From: Lactiplantibacillus dongliensis
GTDB taxonomy: Bacteria; Bacillota; Bacilli; Lactobacillales; Lactobacillaceae
Reading direction: 5' to 3'
NCBI RefSeq assembly: GCF_005405105.1
Contig: NZ_BJDK01000018.1
Span: forward strand, 1-64,000
DNA length: 64,000 nt
The position numbers and the translations under genes were made by a program. Position 1 is the first letter of the stretch; each line of letters starts with the position of its first letter. The notes beneath the pieces are model-generated. The model searched no databases and was not told where the DNA came from. It saw only the letters and a list, made by a program, of their open reading frames with translations. This document shows, in pieces, positions 8,170 through 15,796 of the stretch.

Positions 8170-8221
8170 AAATAAAGTGCTTGTATCGACTGCGAGTTCA
8201 GTCGGCACAAGCACTTTATTT
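8170..8221. terminator. Bidirectional terminator between the regulator and a convergent gene
   Basis: 15-bp stem aaataaagtgcttgt / acaagcactttattt with a smaller hairpin (cgactg/cagtcg) in the loop. It is placed between two convergent genes. Confidence 0.75.
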
Positions 8222-8231
8222 GATGAGTCAT

Positions 8232-8549
8232 TTATTTTTGTTTCTTTAGTTTCAACGTTAATGGTGCGGTGTGCGTTGGTGAGACCTGCTGCGGATGTTT
8301 GGTGCCCCATTCGTAGAGCCAGTATAACCAGTACGCTACAAGCCATTGACTGACTATAAATAGGAGACTGTTGGCGTTAAAGCCAGCGACGATGCCAGTC
8401 ATCATTAACATGAAGCTGGCATAACTAATCGGCAAGAGGGCTGCGGTGCGGACTGAAGCTTTCATCACTCCTAGGGCATACTGCAGATAGACGATTAGAC
8501 TAATGACGACAATCAAGCAAAAAATCACGATATATTGACTTATTGGCAA
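8232..8549 (-). CDS. Small membrane protein of unknown function
   Basis: I do not recognise the family. The 105-residue protein has three predicted membrane segments (about residues 5-25, 35-55 and 60-85) and a basic C-terminal tail ending KLKKQK. The TTG at 8549 is preferred because GGAGG lies 8 nt before it. The GTG at 8558 overlaps that ribosome-binding site. It is transcribed towards the preceding regulator and shares its terminator. Other possibilities, such as a transporter accessory protein, cannot be separated from sequence alone. Confidence 0.7.
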   Translation of the reverse strand: MPISQYIVIFCLIVVISLIVYLQYALGVMKASVRTAALLPISYASFMLMMTGIVAGFNANSLLFIVSQWLVAYWLYWLYEWGTKHPQQVSPTHTAPLTLKLKKQK

Positions 8550-8923
8550 CCTTCCCACCTCCGATAATTAAGTTAGTTGCAGTATAGCACAGATTTTGAT
8601 GGGGAACAGGTGAGAAAACTAACCGACTTTTATGAAAAGACGATGAGGGCGGGCTTGAGCCGCATTAGCCGAAAAAACATTATAATCGTTATTAAATATT
8701 ATTATGACTGGCTTTTGATGGGCGTTTTATTAAAACGATTTAATTAATTATCAGGATAATAATTCTCATACAATTTTAACGAGGTGAAATTGGCTTTAAA
8801 GTGCAAGTTAACGGGATTAGGCTCACTAAAATGAACGTTGGGCTAATTATCAAAGCGTGATCACCAACAGTTGGCGATGACTTGGTATGTTATGATAAGA
8901 AGTAAGTCATGGAGGTGAGTGTG
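8550..8923. other. Spacer with a Fur/PerR-like box, no gene seen
   Basis: AT-rich region between divergent small genes. It holds TATAAT at 8681-8686 and a 7-1-7 repeat at 8754-8768, listed separately. No open frame here has a ribosome-binding site. Confidence 0.55.
8754..8768. promoter_or_regulatory. Fur/PerR-like 7-1-7 box
   Basis: GGATAAT-A-ATTCTCA matches the Fur-family consensus TGATAAT-N-ATTATCA at 12 of 14 positions. The nearest downstream gene is the small ORF at 8924, about 155 bp away. Its function is inferred by consensus match only. Confidence 0.35.
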
Positions 8924-9115
8924 ATGTTAACTGCTAATGAAGTTCGACACCGATTGCGACAAGACCTGGTAACGATTGCCGATGATTACCAAATTAATAT
9001 TGAAAACCGGTTATACACGGAAACTGAATATTTTGACTTGATGCAGACGTTACTGCGGTTGCGCGAGTTAAATATGCCAGCTGATGGCTTGGCACAAATG
9101 TTAGCCATCAATTAG
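8924..9115 (+). CDS. Small hypothetical protein
   Basis: A 63-residue soluble protein, predicted largely helical and mixed in charge (VRHRLRQDLVTIADDY, then LMQTLLRLRELN). GGAGGTGA at 8911-8918 is ideally spaced for ATG 8924, which favours real translation. I do not recognise the family. It is followed by a possible 15-codon ORF and a terminator. No membrane segment or cysteine motif is visible. Confidence 0.7.
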   Translation: MLTANEVRHRLRQDLVTIADDYQINIENRLYTETEYFDLMQTLLRLRELNMPADGLAQMLAIN

Positions 9116-9144
9116 GTCAACAAGTAAATAAGGAAGTGAAACTT

Positions 9145-9192
9145 ATGACTACGGATAGTCCGTCAGATTCCATTCAGTCCAGTGAGTGCTAA
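9145..9192 (+). CDS. Possible 15-residue peptide ORF overlapping a terminator
   Basis: ATG 9145 preceded by AAGGAAGTG, encoding 15 residues (many Ser and Asp) and ending at TAA 9190-9192 inside the 5' arm of the terminator at 9185-9229. A ribosome finishing this ORF would cover the stem, so an attenuation role is conceivable. It may also be chance. Confidence 0.3.
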   Translation: MTTDSPSDSIQSSEC

Positions 9193-9229
9193 TACCAATG
9201 AAAAAAATCATTGCGTATTAGCACTTTTT
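9185..9229 (+). terminator. Rho-independent terminator
   Basis: Stem agtgctaatac / gtattagcact (11 bp), a loop containing an A run, then TTTTT. Confidence 0.82.
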
Positions 9230-9283
9230 GATTGGCATCAGTCGACGGTGGTTCGCCTAGTCTAACTAATCAGCGTGATACAT

Positions 9284-9321
9284 AAAAAAAGCTACCCTGA
9301 AAGTTAGTTTCAAGGTAGTTT
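9284..9321 (-). terminator. Rho-independent terminator of the heme monooxygenase gene
   Basis: On the minus strand: stem ctaccttgaaa / tttcagggtag followed by a run of seven T. Confidence 0.78.
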
Positions 9322-9346
9322 TAGCAAGACTTGGCCTAAGTCAAGT

Positions 9347-9847
9347 TTATGATTTTAAAGACCGGACGAAGGCGTAACGGCTTTCGTGATAGTCAAAGTC
9401 AGCGGTGGTGTACTTCGCAAATGGCTTAAATGAAGCGCTCCGTAACCAGACGGCATATTCAGAATCGCTATGCCAATTAGTGACGATGACAAACGCGGCG
9501 TCATTTTTGGCTTCGCGTAGGATCATGAAATGTTTGAGTCCGTTTGGCTTTTCATATTCAGCCCGGAAAGCACTGAACTTAGAATTGAAAACTTTTTGTT
9601 CCTCAATTGGTAGGTCCATAAAAATAAAGCTGGTCATGCCATGCCAATCAGCAGTCCCTTTATTCAGTAAAACATCATAAGAAACTGGACTTGAAAAGAC
9701 GGACTTTTCACCGCTCAAGTCGAGTAACATATACCGATCTTCAGTGGCATTGGCTTGCATTAATAATAAATCACGGTCCGCATGCTTTTGTTGGATCATG
9801 GTTAAAATTTTACGCGTCCCAAAAGTTGCTGAAATCTTTCCACTCAT
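9347..9847 (-). CDS. HmoB-like heme-degrading monooxygenase (ABM domain)
   Basis: The 166-residue protein equals Bacillus subtilis HmoB in length and shares its pattern: an N-terminal extension with DLLLMQ, then an antibiotic-biosynthesis-monooxygenase fold (about residues 60-165) with LREAKNDAAFVIVTNWHSD and the conserved W of AVWLRS. HmoB/IsdG enzymes open heme and release iron. In a lactobacillus, which does not make heme, a role with imported heme or in oxidative stress is plausible. ATG 9847 is chosen; TTG 9850 directly before it is also compatible with AAGGAGTG. A Fur-like box overlaps its likely -10. Confidence 0.8.
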   Translation of the reverse strand: MSGKISATFGTRKILTMIQQKHADRDLLLMQANATEDRYMLLDLSGEKSVFSSPVSYDVLLNKGTADWHGMTSFIFMDLPIEEQKVFNSKFSAFRAEYEKPNGLKHFMILREAKNDAAFVIVTNWHSDSEYAVWLRSASFKPFAKYTTADFDYHESRYAFVRSLKS

Positions 9848-9865
9848 CAAATATCACTCCTTAGT

Positions 9866-9884
9866 TATTACAATTATCATTATA
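9866..9884 (-). promoter_or_regulatory. Fur-like box overlapping the hmoB-like promoter
   Basis: On the minus strand TATAATGATAATTGTAATA agrees with the 19-bp Fur consensus (GATAATGATAATCATTATC) at 14 positions and contains a perfect TATAAT -10 at 9879-9884. Repressor binding here would block transcription. Not experimentally shown. Confidence 0.45.
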
Positions 9885-10015
9885 CGTGTTTTCGAAAATA
9901 ATTGAAAACATGTCGCTGAACGGTTTCAATTATTTTTTAGATTGGGTTAAAATGAAGATAGACAGGTTATTAGCAATCCGGTTTTGATTGTTTGAAGTCA
10001 AATGGAGGTTCAATC

Positions 10016-10756
10016 ATGAAAGTTACTGTTTTAGGTTATTACGGCGGGTATCCGTATGATGGGGTTGGCACGAGTGCGTATCTTGTGACTGCCGGACACT
10101 ATCACTTACTACTAGATTGTGGGTCAGGCGCTTTAAACGCCTTGGAAGAAATCTTAGATCCGCTACAACTAGATGCCGTCTTATTGAGTCATTATCATCA
10201 CGACCATACTGCTGATGTGGGGGTCTTACAATATTATTGGCAATTACGCCAAGGCGATCGCAAAACGCCAATCTTGCCAATCTATGGGCATACTGAGGAC
10301 CCGTTGAACTTTGGGGCCTTAACCTGGGCCGGAGCAACGGTTGGTCGCGCCTATGATCCAGCTAGTGTGAATCAGATTGGCCCCTTCGATGTTACTTTCC
10401 TAAAGACCAAGCATCCGGTTCCCGCCTTTGCCGTTAAGATTGTGGAACGGGCCACTGGGCAACAATTGACATTCTCGGCTGACACAGCGTATTTGCCTGC
10501 GTTAGCCACTTTTGCCGAAGGGTCGCAGTTATTGATGACTGACACGAACTTTGGTGCTGATAAAACGGGGAAAATCTGGCATATGACCTCTGCTCAATCT
10601 GGTGAAATTGCCAAAGCTGCCCATGTTAAGCAGTTGTTGTTGACGCATTTACCTCAAGATGTTGATTTTGAACAGTTACGGCATGAAGCTCAAACTACCG
10701 CTGGCACCGGGGTCAACGTGATTGTGGCGCAAAAATATTTACAATTAACGTTATAA
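10016..10756 (+). CDS. MBL-fold metallohydrolase (YhfI/RNase Z-like)
   Basis: The 246-residue metallo-beta-lactamase-fold protein carries the zinc-binding motif SHYHHDHTADV (about residues 62-72). Further ligands include D in FSADTAYLP and histidines in KTKHPVPAF and LLLTHLPQ. The fold resembles RNase Z and YhfI-like hydrolases, but the RNase Z exosite arm is not seen, so the substrate is unknown. ATG 10016 follows GGAGG at 10004-10008. It is divergent from the heme monooxygenase gene and has its own terminator. Confidence 0.85.
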   Translation: MKVTVLGYYGGYPYDGVGTSAYLVTAGHYHLLLDCGSGALNALEEILDPLQLDAVLLSHYHHDHTADVGVLQYYWQLRQGDRKTPILPIYGHTEDPLNFGALTWAGATVGRAYDPASVNQIGPFDVTFLKTKHPVPAFAVKIVERATGQQLTFSADTAYLPALATFAEGSQLLMTDTNFGADKTGKIWHMTSAQSGEIAKAAHVKQLLLTHLPQDVDFEQLRHEAQTTAGTGVNVIVAQKYLQLTL

Positions 10757-10765
10757 ACGTGATTA

Positions 10766-10797
10766 AGAGACTAAGCTGACTTGGTCTCTTTTTTTAC
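10766..10797 (+). terminator. Rho-independent terminator
   Basis: Stem agagactaag / cttggtctct followed by seven T, 10 bp after the MBL gene. Confidence 0.8.
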
Positions 10798-10933
10798 ACT
10801 TTATAGGAATTGACGTTATCAAAATAATAAGGTAAATCTAAATTGTACACTACTTAATAGATGACATAATTGACCAATATACTATTATACTTGTATATAA
10901 AGTGACATAAAATAAATAAATGTCTATTAGTAG

Positions 10934-10948
10934 TTAGAATAACTCTAA
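10934..10948. promoter_or_regulatory. PerR-like box upstream of spx
   Basis: TTAGAAT-A-ACTCTAA matches the PerR consensus TTATAAT-N-ATTATAA at 11 of 14 positions, 20 bp before the -35 of spx. In Bacillus subtilis one spx promoter is under PerR control, so the placement is sensible, but binding is inferred. Confidence 0.35.
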
Positions 10949-10967
10949 ATTAGTTTTTAAAAAAGTG

Positions 10968-10996
10968 TTCACAAACGTTAGTAAATAATATATAAT
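10968..10996 (+). promoter_or_regulatory. spx promoter
   Basis: TTCACA at 10968-10973 and TATAAT at 10991-10996 with 17-bp spacing, 56 bp before the spx start. Confidence 0.6.
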
Positions 10997-11051
10997 AATA
11001 TTTGAAACAAAGTTGTAATGTTGGCGACGCAATAAGGAGGAAACTAATTTT

Positions 11052-11450
11052 ATGGTTACTTTATATACATCACCAAGCTGCATGTCTTGTCGGAAAGCAA
11101 AGATTTGGTTACGGCTGCATGCCATTGACTTTGAAGAACGGAATATCTTTACCACACCACTTTCAATCGATGAAATTAAAGGTATTTTACAGATGACCGA
11201 AGATGGGACTGAAGAAATCATTTCGACACGTTCTAAGGCCTTCCAGCGCTTGAATGTCGATATTGATGATTTATCGTTGACGCAACTCTATGATTTAATT
11301 AGTCGGGAACCGAGTATCCTACGCCGGCCAATCATGTTAGATGATAAACGGCTACAAGTTGGTTACAATGAAGACGAAATCCGCCGCTTTTTACCACGCC
11401 GGGTTCGAACATTAGAATTAGAAAAAGTATGGCATTTAGCCAGCATCTAA
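11052..11450 (+). CDS. spx: Spx, redox-sensing RNA polymerase-binding regulator
   Basis: The 132-residue ArsC-fold protein has the redox switch Cys10-Met-Ser-Cys13 and the [11 protein letters not shown] loop near residue 94. It binds the alpha C-terminal domain of RNA polymerase to redirect transcription during disulfide stress (family knowledge). AAGGAGG lies 11 nt before ATG. Spx is degraded by ClpXP with the adaptor SpxH (YjbH), whose likely gene is at 15797-16426. The neighbour mecA encodes another Clp adaptor, so regulator and proteolysis partners are clustered as in Bacillus. Confidence 0.95.
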   Translation: MVTLYTSPSCMSCRKAKIWLRLHAIDFEERNIFTTPLSIDEIKGILQMTEDGTEEIISTRSKAFQRLNVDIDDLSLTQLYDLISREPSILRRPIMLDDKRLQVGYNEDEIRRFLPRRVRTLELEKVWHLASI

Positions 11451-11456
11451 ATACAG

Positions 11457-11493
11457 AATTGACTAGTGCGGTTACTAACCTAGTCAATTTTTT
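11457..11493 (+). terminator. Rho-independent terminator of spx
   Basis: Stem aattgactag / ctagtcaatt followed by a T run. Confidence 0.82.
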
Positions 11494-11588
11494 TAGTTTT
11501 CAGATAGATTACTTTACAATCCGCTGAAATAAGTTAGAATTGTGATAGTGATTATGGCCCTTGACACTTAGAAAGGGGTGGATCTGTA

Positions 11589-12317
11589 ATGGAGATGGAA
11601 CGAATCAATGAAGATACGATTCGAGTTCTAATCGGCAACGATGATCTCAATGAACGCGGCATTCGCGTGTTGGATTTACTAGGGAATCATAAACAAATTG
11701 AAAGCTTTTTTTATAGTATCTTAGAGGAAGTTGATGTTGACCATCAATTTCAAGATAATGATGCTGTGACGTTCCAAGTGTTACCAAATCGGAATGGTTT
11801 GGAACTTTTTATCAGTAAGAATAGTGAAAACTTGCAAGATACGATTGCTAAGGCGACCCAGCCTAATCAATCATCGGATCAAAATATGCAAGATGATGTT
11901 TCAGATTATTTGAAACGAAAATTAATGCAGACTGACACCGATAGTAGTGATCAGTCTCAGGGTGTACAACATAATCAGACTAAGGATACGAATGACTTAG
12001 ATCCTTATATCGAAGATCCAGATACACCAACTAAAGAATTTGTGCTACAGTTTGACAGCTTTGAAGATGTGATTTCGTTAGCACAGATGTTCCGGCCCGA
12101 TGGCTTAGCGTCTAACTTGTTTAAGTATCGCGATAAGTACTACTTAGAACTAGTCTTTTTCGTCGATCAATCCTCAACGGGGGTTATTCAAGATGATGTG
12201 GCGGTTGCGCTAGAATATGCCCACCAAACGAAGGTGACGGCCGATGTGTTATTGGAACATGGTGAAAAGGTCATGTCCAATGCAGCTTTAGAAACCGTTC
12301 GTCACTATTTCAAATAA
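11589..12317 (+). CDS. mecA: MecA, ClpC adaptor protein
   Basis: The 242-residue protein opens MEMERINEDTIRV, matching the MecA N-terminal substrate-binding domain. An acidic, Gln/Asp-rich linker (about 90-150) and a C-terminal ClpC-binding domain (FDSFEDVISLAQMF to the end) follow. MecA presents substrates such as ComK to ClpCP in Bacillus. In lactobacilli, which lack a clear ComK, it probably serves protein quality control. ATG 11589 matches the family N terminus and lies after GGGGTGG. Single-gene unit with a terminator. Confidence 0.93.
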   Translation: MEMERINEDTIRVLIGNDDLNERGIRVLDLLGNHKQIESFFYSILEEVDVDHQFQDNDAVTFQVLPNRNGLELFISKNSENLQDTIAKATQPNQSSDQNMQDDVSDYLKRKLMQTDTDSSDQSQGVQHNQTKDTNDLDPYIEDPDTPTKEFVLQFDSFEDVISLAQMFRPDGLASNLFKYRDKYYLELVFFVDQSSTGVIQDDVAVALEYAHQTKVTADVLLEHGEKVMSNAALETVRHYFK

Positions 12318-12328
12318 TGGCTTAGTTT

Positions 12329-12364
12329 GAAGTCGTTACCTTTAAGAGGTAGCGGCTTTTTTTG
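12329..12364 (+). terminator. Rho-independent terminator of mecA
   Basis: Stem agtcgttacct / aggtagcggct plus a run of seven or more T. Confidence 0.8.
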
Positions 12365-12433
12365 TGACTGCAGATTTTTAACAGGAGTTGCTCGCTTTTG
12401 CCGTAACTAGTAGTAAAAGGCGGTGAGGTTCAG

Positions 12434-13522
12434 ATGTTAATGGCTCAAGATCAGCAGAATCACTTAATCTTAGCGGCCGATGCCACTCGGCAAGCTAAAT
12501 ATCATTGTCCCGGCTGTCAAAGTGCCGTCCGGTTAAAACGTGGCCGCGTTATGGCTGCTCATTTTGCGCATCAAACGGCGGCTTGTCAGACTTTTTCGGA
12601 AGGGGAGACCGCGGAACATTTACTTGGTAAACAACAATTAGCAGCGTGGTTTCAAGCTAGTGGCTATACTGTTCAGATTGAAGCGGCGTTACCCGCGTTG
12701 CATCAGCGGCCAGACGTCTTAGTTCAGCAAGGTTCACAACCACCCCTGGCCTTGGAGTTTCAATGTTCGCCGCTGAGTGTGACTCGGCTGGCTGAACGAA
12801 CCCAAGGCTATCGACAACATGGCTACCGGGTTTTATGGGTGCTAGGGTCACCTTATCAAGTTAGTGGTCGTCTGCGGGCGCATGCCAAAGCGTTGAAGTT
12901 CCTGCAGTATTCGCCACAGTGGGGGTGCTATTTGGTCTTTTGGGATGTGACTGGCCTACAGTTACAGTTGGATTTGAATTTATTAAGTTGTGATGGGGAC
13001 CCTTTGTATTTGCAACGGCATTACTTTCCAGCACAACGGGTGGCCGTGGCTGAGTTATTGCAGTATCGGCCGTCACTAACGCGGCCCACCGTCGTTGCCG
13101 ATCACTATCAAGCTTATCAACGGCGATTAACGTTAGGACGGTTAGGACAGCAACCGCAAGTCGTTACCTTGCAACGTTTCTGTTATCAGCATGGTGGGAC
13201 TTTGGCCACCATGCCTAATTGGGTCTATCCGATGATGGCTAAGGTGCCTATTTTGGCGGGTCCTTATTTAAGCTGGTATTTGCACGTGTTTGTTCGGTTA
13301 CAGTCAGAACCGGCCGTTGTATCGACCCGACGACTGCAGCAACTGTTGCAAACAGAATTAGCGCCCTTGGTAGCACCGGTCAGTTGTCTACAGGGACTGG
13401 CCCATTTACAGCAACAACTAGTACATGATTTTTTGACGGAATTAGTTACCCGGCAAGTGATGACGGCAGTTCCGGCTGGCTGGCGACTGAATTCACAATT
13501 ATTGCGTTGGAAACGGCATTAA
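12434..13522 (+). CDS. coiA: CoiA-like competence protein (predicted nuclease)
   Basis: The 362-residue protein begins with the CoiA zinc-finger-like region (HCPGC at about 24-28, HFAH at about 43-46). A restriction-endonuclease-like core follows, with RPDVLVQQG and LALEFQCSPLS holding the D and E/Q residues of the PD-(D/E)XK pattern. CoiA acts with the DNA-uptake machinery in streptococcal transformation. Here it lies in the conserved mecA-coiA-pepF order shared with Bacillus. Whether this organism is transformable cannot be told from the window. GGTGAGG precedes ATG 12434; ATG 12440 is an alternative. Confidence 0.85.
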   Translation: MLMAQDQQNHLILAADATRQAKYHCPGCQSAVRLKRGRVMAAHFAHQTAACQTFSEGETAEHLLGKQQLAAWFQASGYTVQIEAALPALHQRPDVLVQQGSQPPLALEFQCSPLSVTRLAERTQGYRQHGYRVLWVLGSPYQVSGRLRAHAKALKFLQYSPQWGCYLVFWDVTGLQLQLDLNLLSCDGDPLYLQRHYFPAQRVAVAELLQYRPSLTRPTVVADHYQAYQRRLTLGRLGQQPQVVTLQRFCYQHGGTLATMPNWVYPMMAKVPILAGPYLSWYLHVFVRLQSEPAVVSTRRLQQLLQTELAPLVAPVSCLQGLAHLQQQLVHDFLTELVTRQVMTAVPAGWRLNSQLLRWKRH

Positions 13523-13555
13523 TTGCGCTGAGCAATCAGCGCGGTTCATGGTTGT

Positions 13556-13706
13556 ACGCTTAGTGCTAGTTAAACCTGCTACCGGCCGCACGCTAAGCGC
13601 CATTTTGAAGCCCAAGCTCGGCGTGATGAGTCATCAATGCGGCGACCACGTTTCAGCCAATTCGGGTCCAACCAGAGTGGCAACTTAATCCCACTGACAC
13701 CAAACG
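13556..13706. repeat. Dispersed non-coding element, copy A
   Basis: Left end ACGCTTAGTGCTAGTT and a degenerate right end ACTGACACCAAACG. The right interior (ccacgtttcagccaatt..., ccaaccagagtggcaactta) is the reverse complement of the left interior of copy F at 52340-52390. Lies between coiA and pepF. Confidence 0.65.
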
Positions 13707-13843
13707 GCTGGATAATGTGTTAATCTAAGTAATATGAACCTTGTTTGGTTGGACATCGAGTGGGTAAGTAGCGACGATGAATTGACCAAACACGTTGTCG
13801 GCGGTAACCACCGCTAACTAAATTTGAAAGGAGCGCTATCGCG

Positions 13844-13900
13844 ATGCCACCCCTTAACCCTAACTGGGCGAAGGTCGCTAAGCGCGGTAGCCGGGACTAG
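13844..13900 (+). CDS. Putative 18-residue leader peptide coupled to pepF
   Basis: ATG 13844 follows AAAGGAG and encodes MPPLNPNWAKVAKRGSRD. Its TAG (13898-13900) ends one base before the pepF ATG. pepF itself lacks a good ribosome-binding site, so translational coupling is likely. It is not in the pepF frame. Inference only. Confidence 0.45.
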   Translation: MPPLNPNWAKVAKRGSRD

Positions 13901-13901
13901 C

Positions 13902-15713
13902 ATGGTAGCAACTAAACATTTACCAACGCGGTCAGCCGTTCCTGAAGCACTGACCTGGGATTTAACGAAGATTTATGCGGATCAAGTCGCGTATGAAGCG
14001 GATGTCGCGCAGGTTAAGGCCGACTTAACGACCATGGCAGCTTTGAAAGCCAACTTTACGACTGATGCCGCGACGGTCTTAGCCGGGATTGAAGGCGTTT
14101 TAGGATTGTATCGCCGCCTGGAAAAGGTCGCCGTCTATGCGAGCTTAAAGAGTGATCAAGATACTGGTAACAGTACGAATCAGGCGTTAGACGAACAAGC
14201 CAGTAGCTTAACGGCCCAGGTGTCGGCGGCAACGGCTTGGCTAGAACCCGCAATCTTGACATTAACGCCCGCACAGTTGGATGCCTACTTGGACGATAAC
14301 GTTGACTTACGGGCTTATCGGCACTTATTGGATACGATTCGATTACAAAAAGGTCACGTGCTGTCAGAAAAGGAAGAAGCCCTATTAGCTGGTGCTGGTG
14401 ACATCTTCGATGCGTCCGCTAAAACATTCGGTGTTTTGAATAATGCGGATTTTGAATTTCCAGTCGTAAAGGATGAACAGGGTCAGCCAGTTAAGCTGTC
14501 ACAAGGGGTTTATAGCGTTTTGTTAGAATCCGCTGAACCAGCTATTCGGCGAGAAGCCTTTACCGCATTATATACGGTATACCATCAATTTCGCCGGACT
14601 CTGGCGTCGACTTTAGCCAGCCAAGTAAAAGTGCATAATTTTGTGGCGCAAGCGCACCACTATCCGGATGCTCGGACGGCTGCTTTGGCTGCTAATCAGA
14701 TTCCAACGACGGTTTATGACTCGCTGGTGACTGCCGTGGACCAACATTTGGACTTGTTGCATCGCTACGTGGCGTTGCGTAAGTCGGTCATGGATGTGGA
14801 TGTTTTGCATATGTATGATTTATATACGCCGCTGACAGGCAAGCCAGAATTGACTTATACTTATGAGCAGGCCCAAGCGACCGCCTTAAAAGCGTTAAAG
14901 GTTTTAGGCCCTGATTATATTAAACATGTCAAAACGGCCTTTAACTCACGCTGGATTGATGTGGTCGAAAACCAAGGTAAACGGAGTGGGGCTTATTCCT
15001 CTGGGATGTATGATACGGCGCCATATATGTTATTGAATTGGCAGAACAATATCGATAACTTATACACGTTAGTACATGAAATGGGTCATAGTATGCATTC
15101 GTATGAGACCACCCATCATCAGCCATATCAGTATGGTGATTATTCAATCTTTGTGGCCGAGATTGCGTCGACCACGAATGAGAATTTATTAACGAATTAT
15201 TTATTAGCGACCGAGACGGATCCTAAAGTGCGGGCCTATGTCTTAAATTACTATTTGGACGGTTTTAAAGGAACCTTGTTCCGGCAGACGCAATTTGCGG
15301 AGTTTGAACAGTGGATTCATGAGGAAGCTGCGGCCGGCCGACCGTTAACCGCTGATCGTATGTCGACTTATTATCTGCACTTGAATCAACGGTATTATGG
15401 CACAACGGTTGTTAGTGATCCGCAGATTGCGGATGAATGGGCGCGGATTCCGCATTTCTATTACAATTACTATGTCTATCAATACGCGACTGGTTTTGCG
15501 GCCGCTTCGACGTTAGCACATGGTATTTCGACGCAACAACCGGGCGCGGTTAAGAAGTATCTGGGCTATTTACAAGCTGGCTCATCGGAGTTCCCGATTG
15601 AAGTGATGCGCAATGCTGGGGTCGATATGACCAAGACAGATTATTTGGCCGATGCGTTTGCGGTATTTGAACGACGATTAACAGAGTTTGAACAGTTAAT
15701 CAAAGCTAATTAA
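13902..15713 (+). CDS. pepF: Oligoendopeptidase F
   Basis: Cytoplasmic zinc metallopeptidase that cuts peptides of roughly 7-17 residues. The 603-residue length matches PepF. It carries the M3 family motif LVHEMGHSMHSYE (HExxH) with the downstream glutamate in FVAEIASTTNE. The in-frame extension back to TTG 13824 is rejected: it has no family counterpart and the upstream peptide in another frame fits the ribosome-binding site better. Placed between coiA and spxH as in Bacillus (yjbFGH). Followed by a terminator shared with the convergent spxH. Confidence 0.93.
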   Translation: MVATKHLPTRSAVPEALTWDLTKIYADQVAYEADVAQVKADLTTMAALKANFTTDAATVLAGIEGVLGLYRRLEKVAVYASLKSDQDTGNSTNQALDEQASSLTAQVSAATAWLEPAILTLTPAQLDAYLDDNVDLRAYRHLLDTIRLQKGHVLSEKEEALLAGAGDIFDASAKTFGVLNNADFEFPVVKDEQGQPVKLSQGVYSVLLESAEPAIRREAFTALYTVYHQFRRTLASTLASQVKVHNFVAQAHHYPDARTAALAANQIPTTVYDSLVTAVDQHLDLLHRYVALRKSVMDVDVLHMYDLYTPLTGKPELTYTYEQAQATALKALKVLGPDYIKHVKTAFNSRWIDVVENQGKRSGAYSSGMYDTAPYMLLNWQNNIDNLYTLVHEMGHSMHSYETTHHQPYQYGDYSIFVAEIASTTNENLLTNYLLATETDPKVRAYVLNYYLDGFKGTLFRQTQFAEFEQWIHEEAAAGRPLTADRMSTYYLHLNQRYYGTTVVSDPQIADEWARIPHFYYNYYVYQYATGFAAASTLAHGISTQQPGAVKKYLGYLQAGSSEFPIEVMRNAGVDMTKTDYLADAFAVFERRLTEFEQLIKAN

Positions 15714-15729
15714 GTTGGCTTCTAGCCAA

Positions 15730-15763
15730 AAAAGGACCCGCTGCAATTGAGCGGGCCCTTTCT
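15730..15763. terminator. Terminator between pepF and spxH
   Basis: Stem aaaggacccgct / agcgggcccttt with one mismatch. It could serve both convergent genes. Confidence 0.72.
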
Positions 15764-15796
15764 GTTATGTCAGAATAATTGCAATAACTGGTCGTA

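Noticed and set aside
8162-8353. 63-residue plus-strand frame after the YheO-type regulator
   Set aside because: It reads through the bidirectional terminator and is antisense to the small membrane protein.
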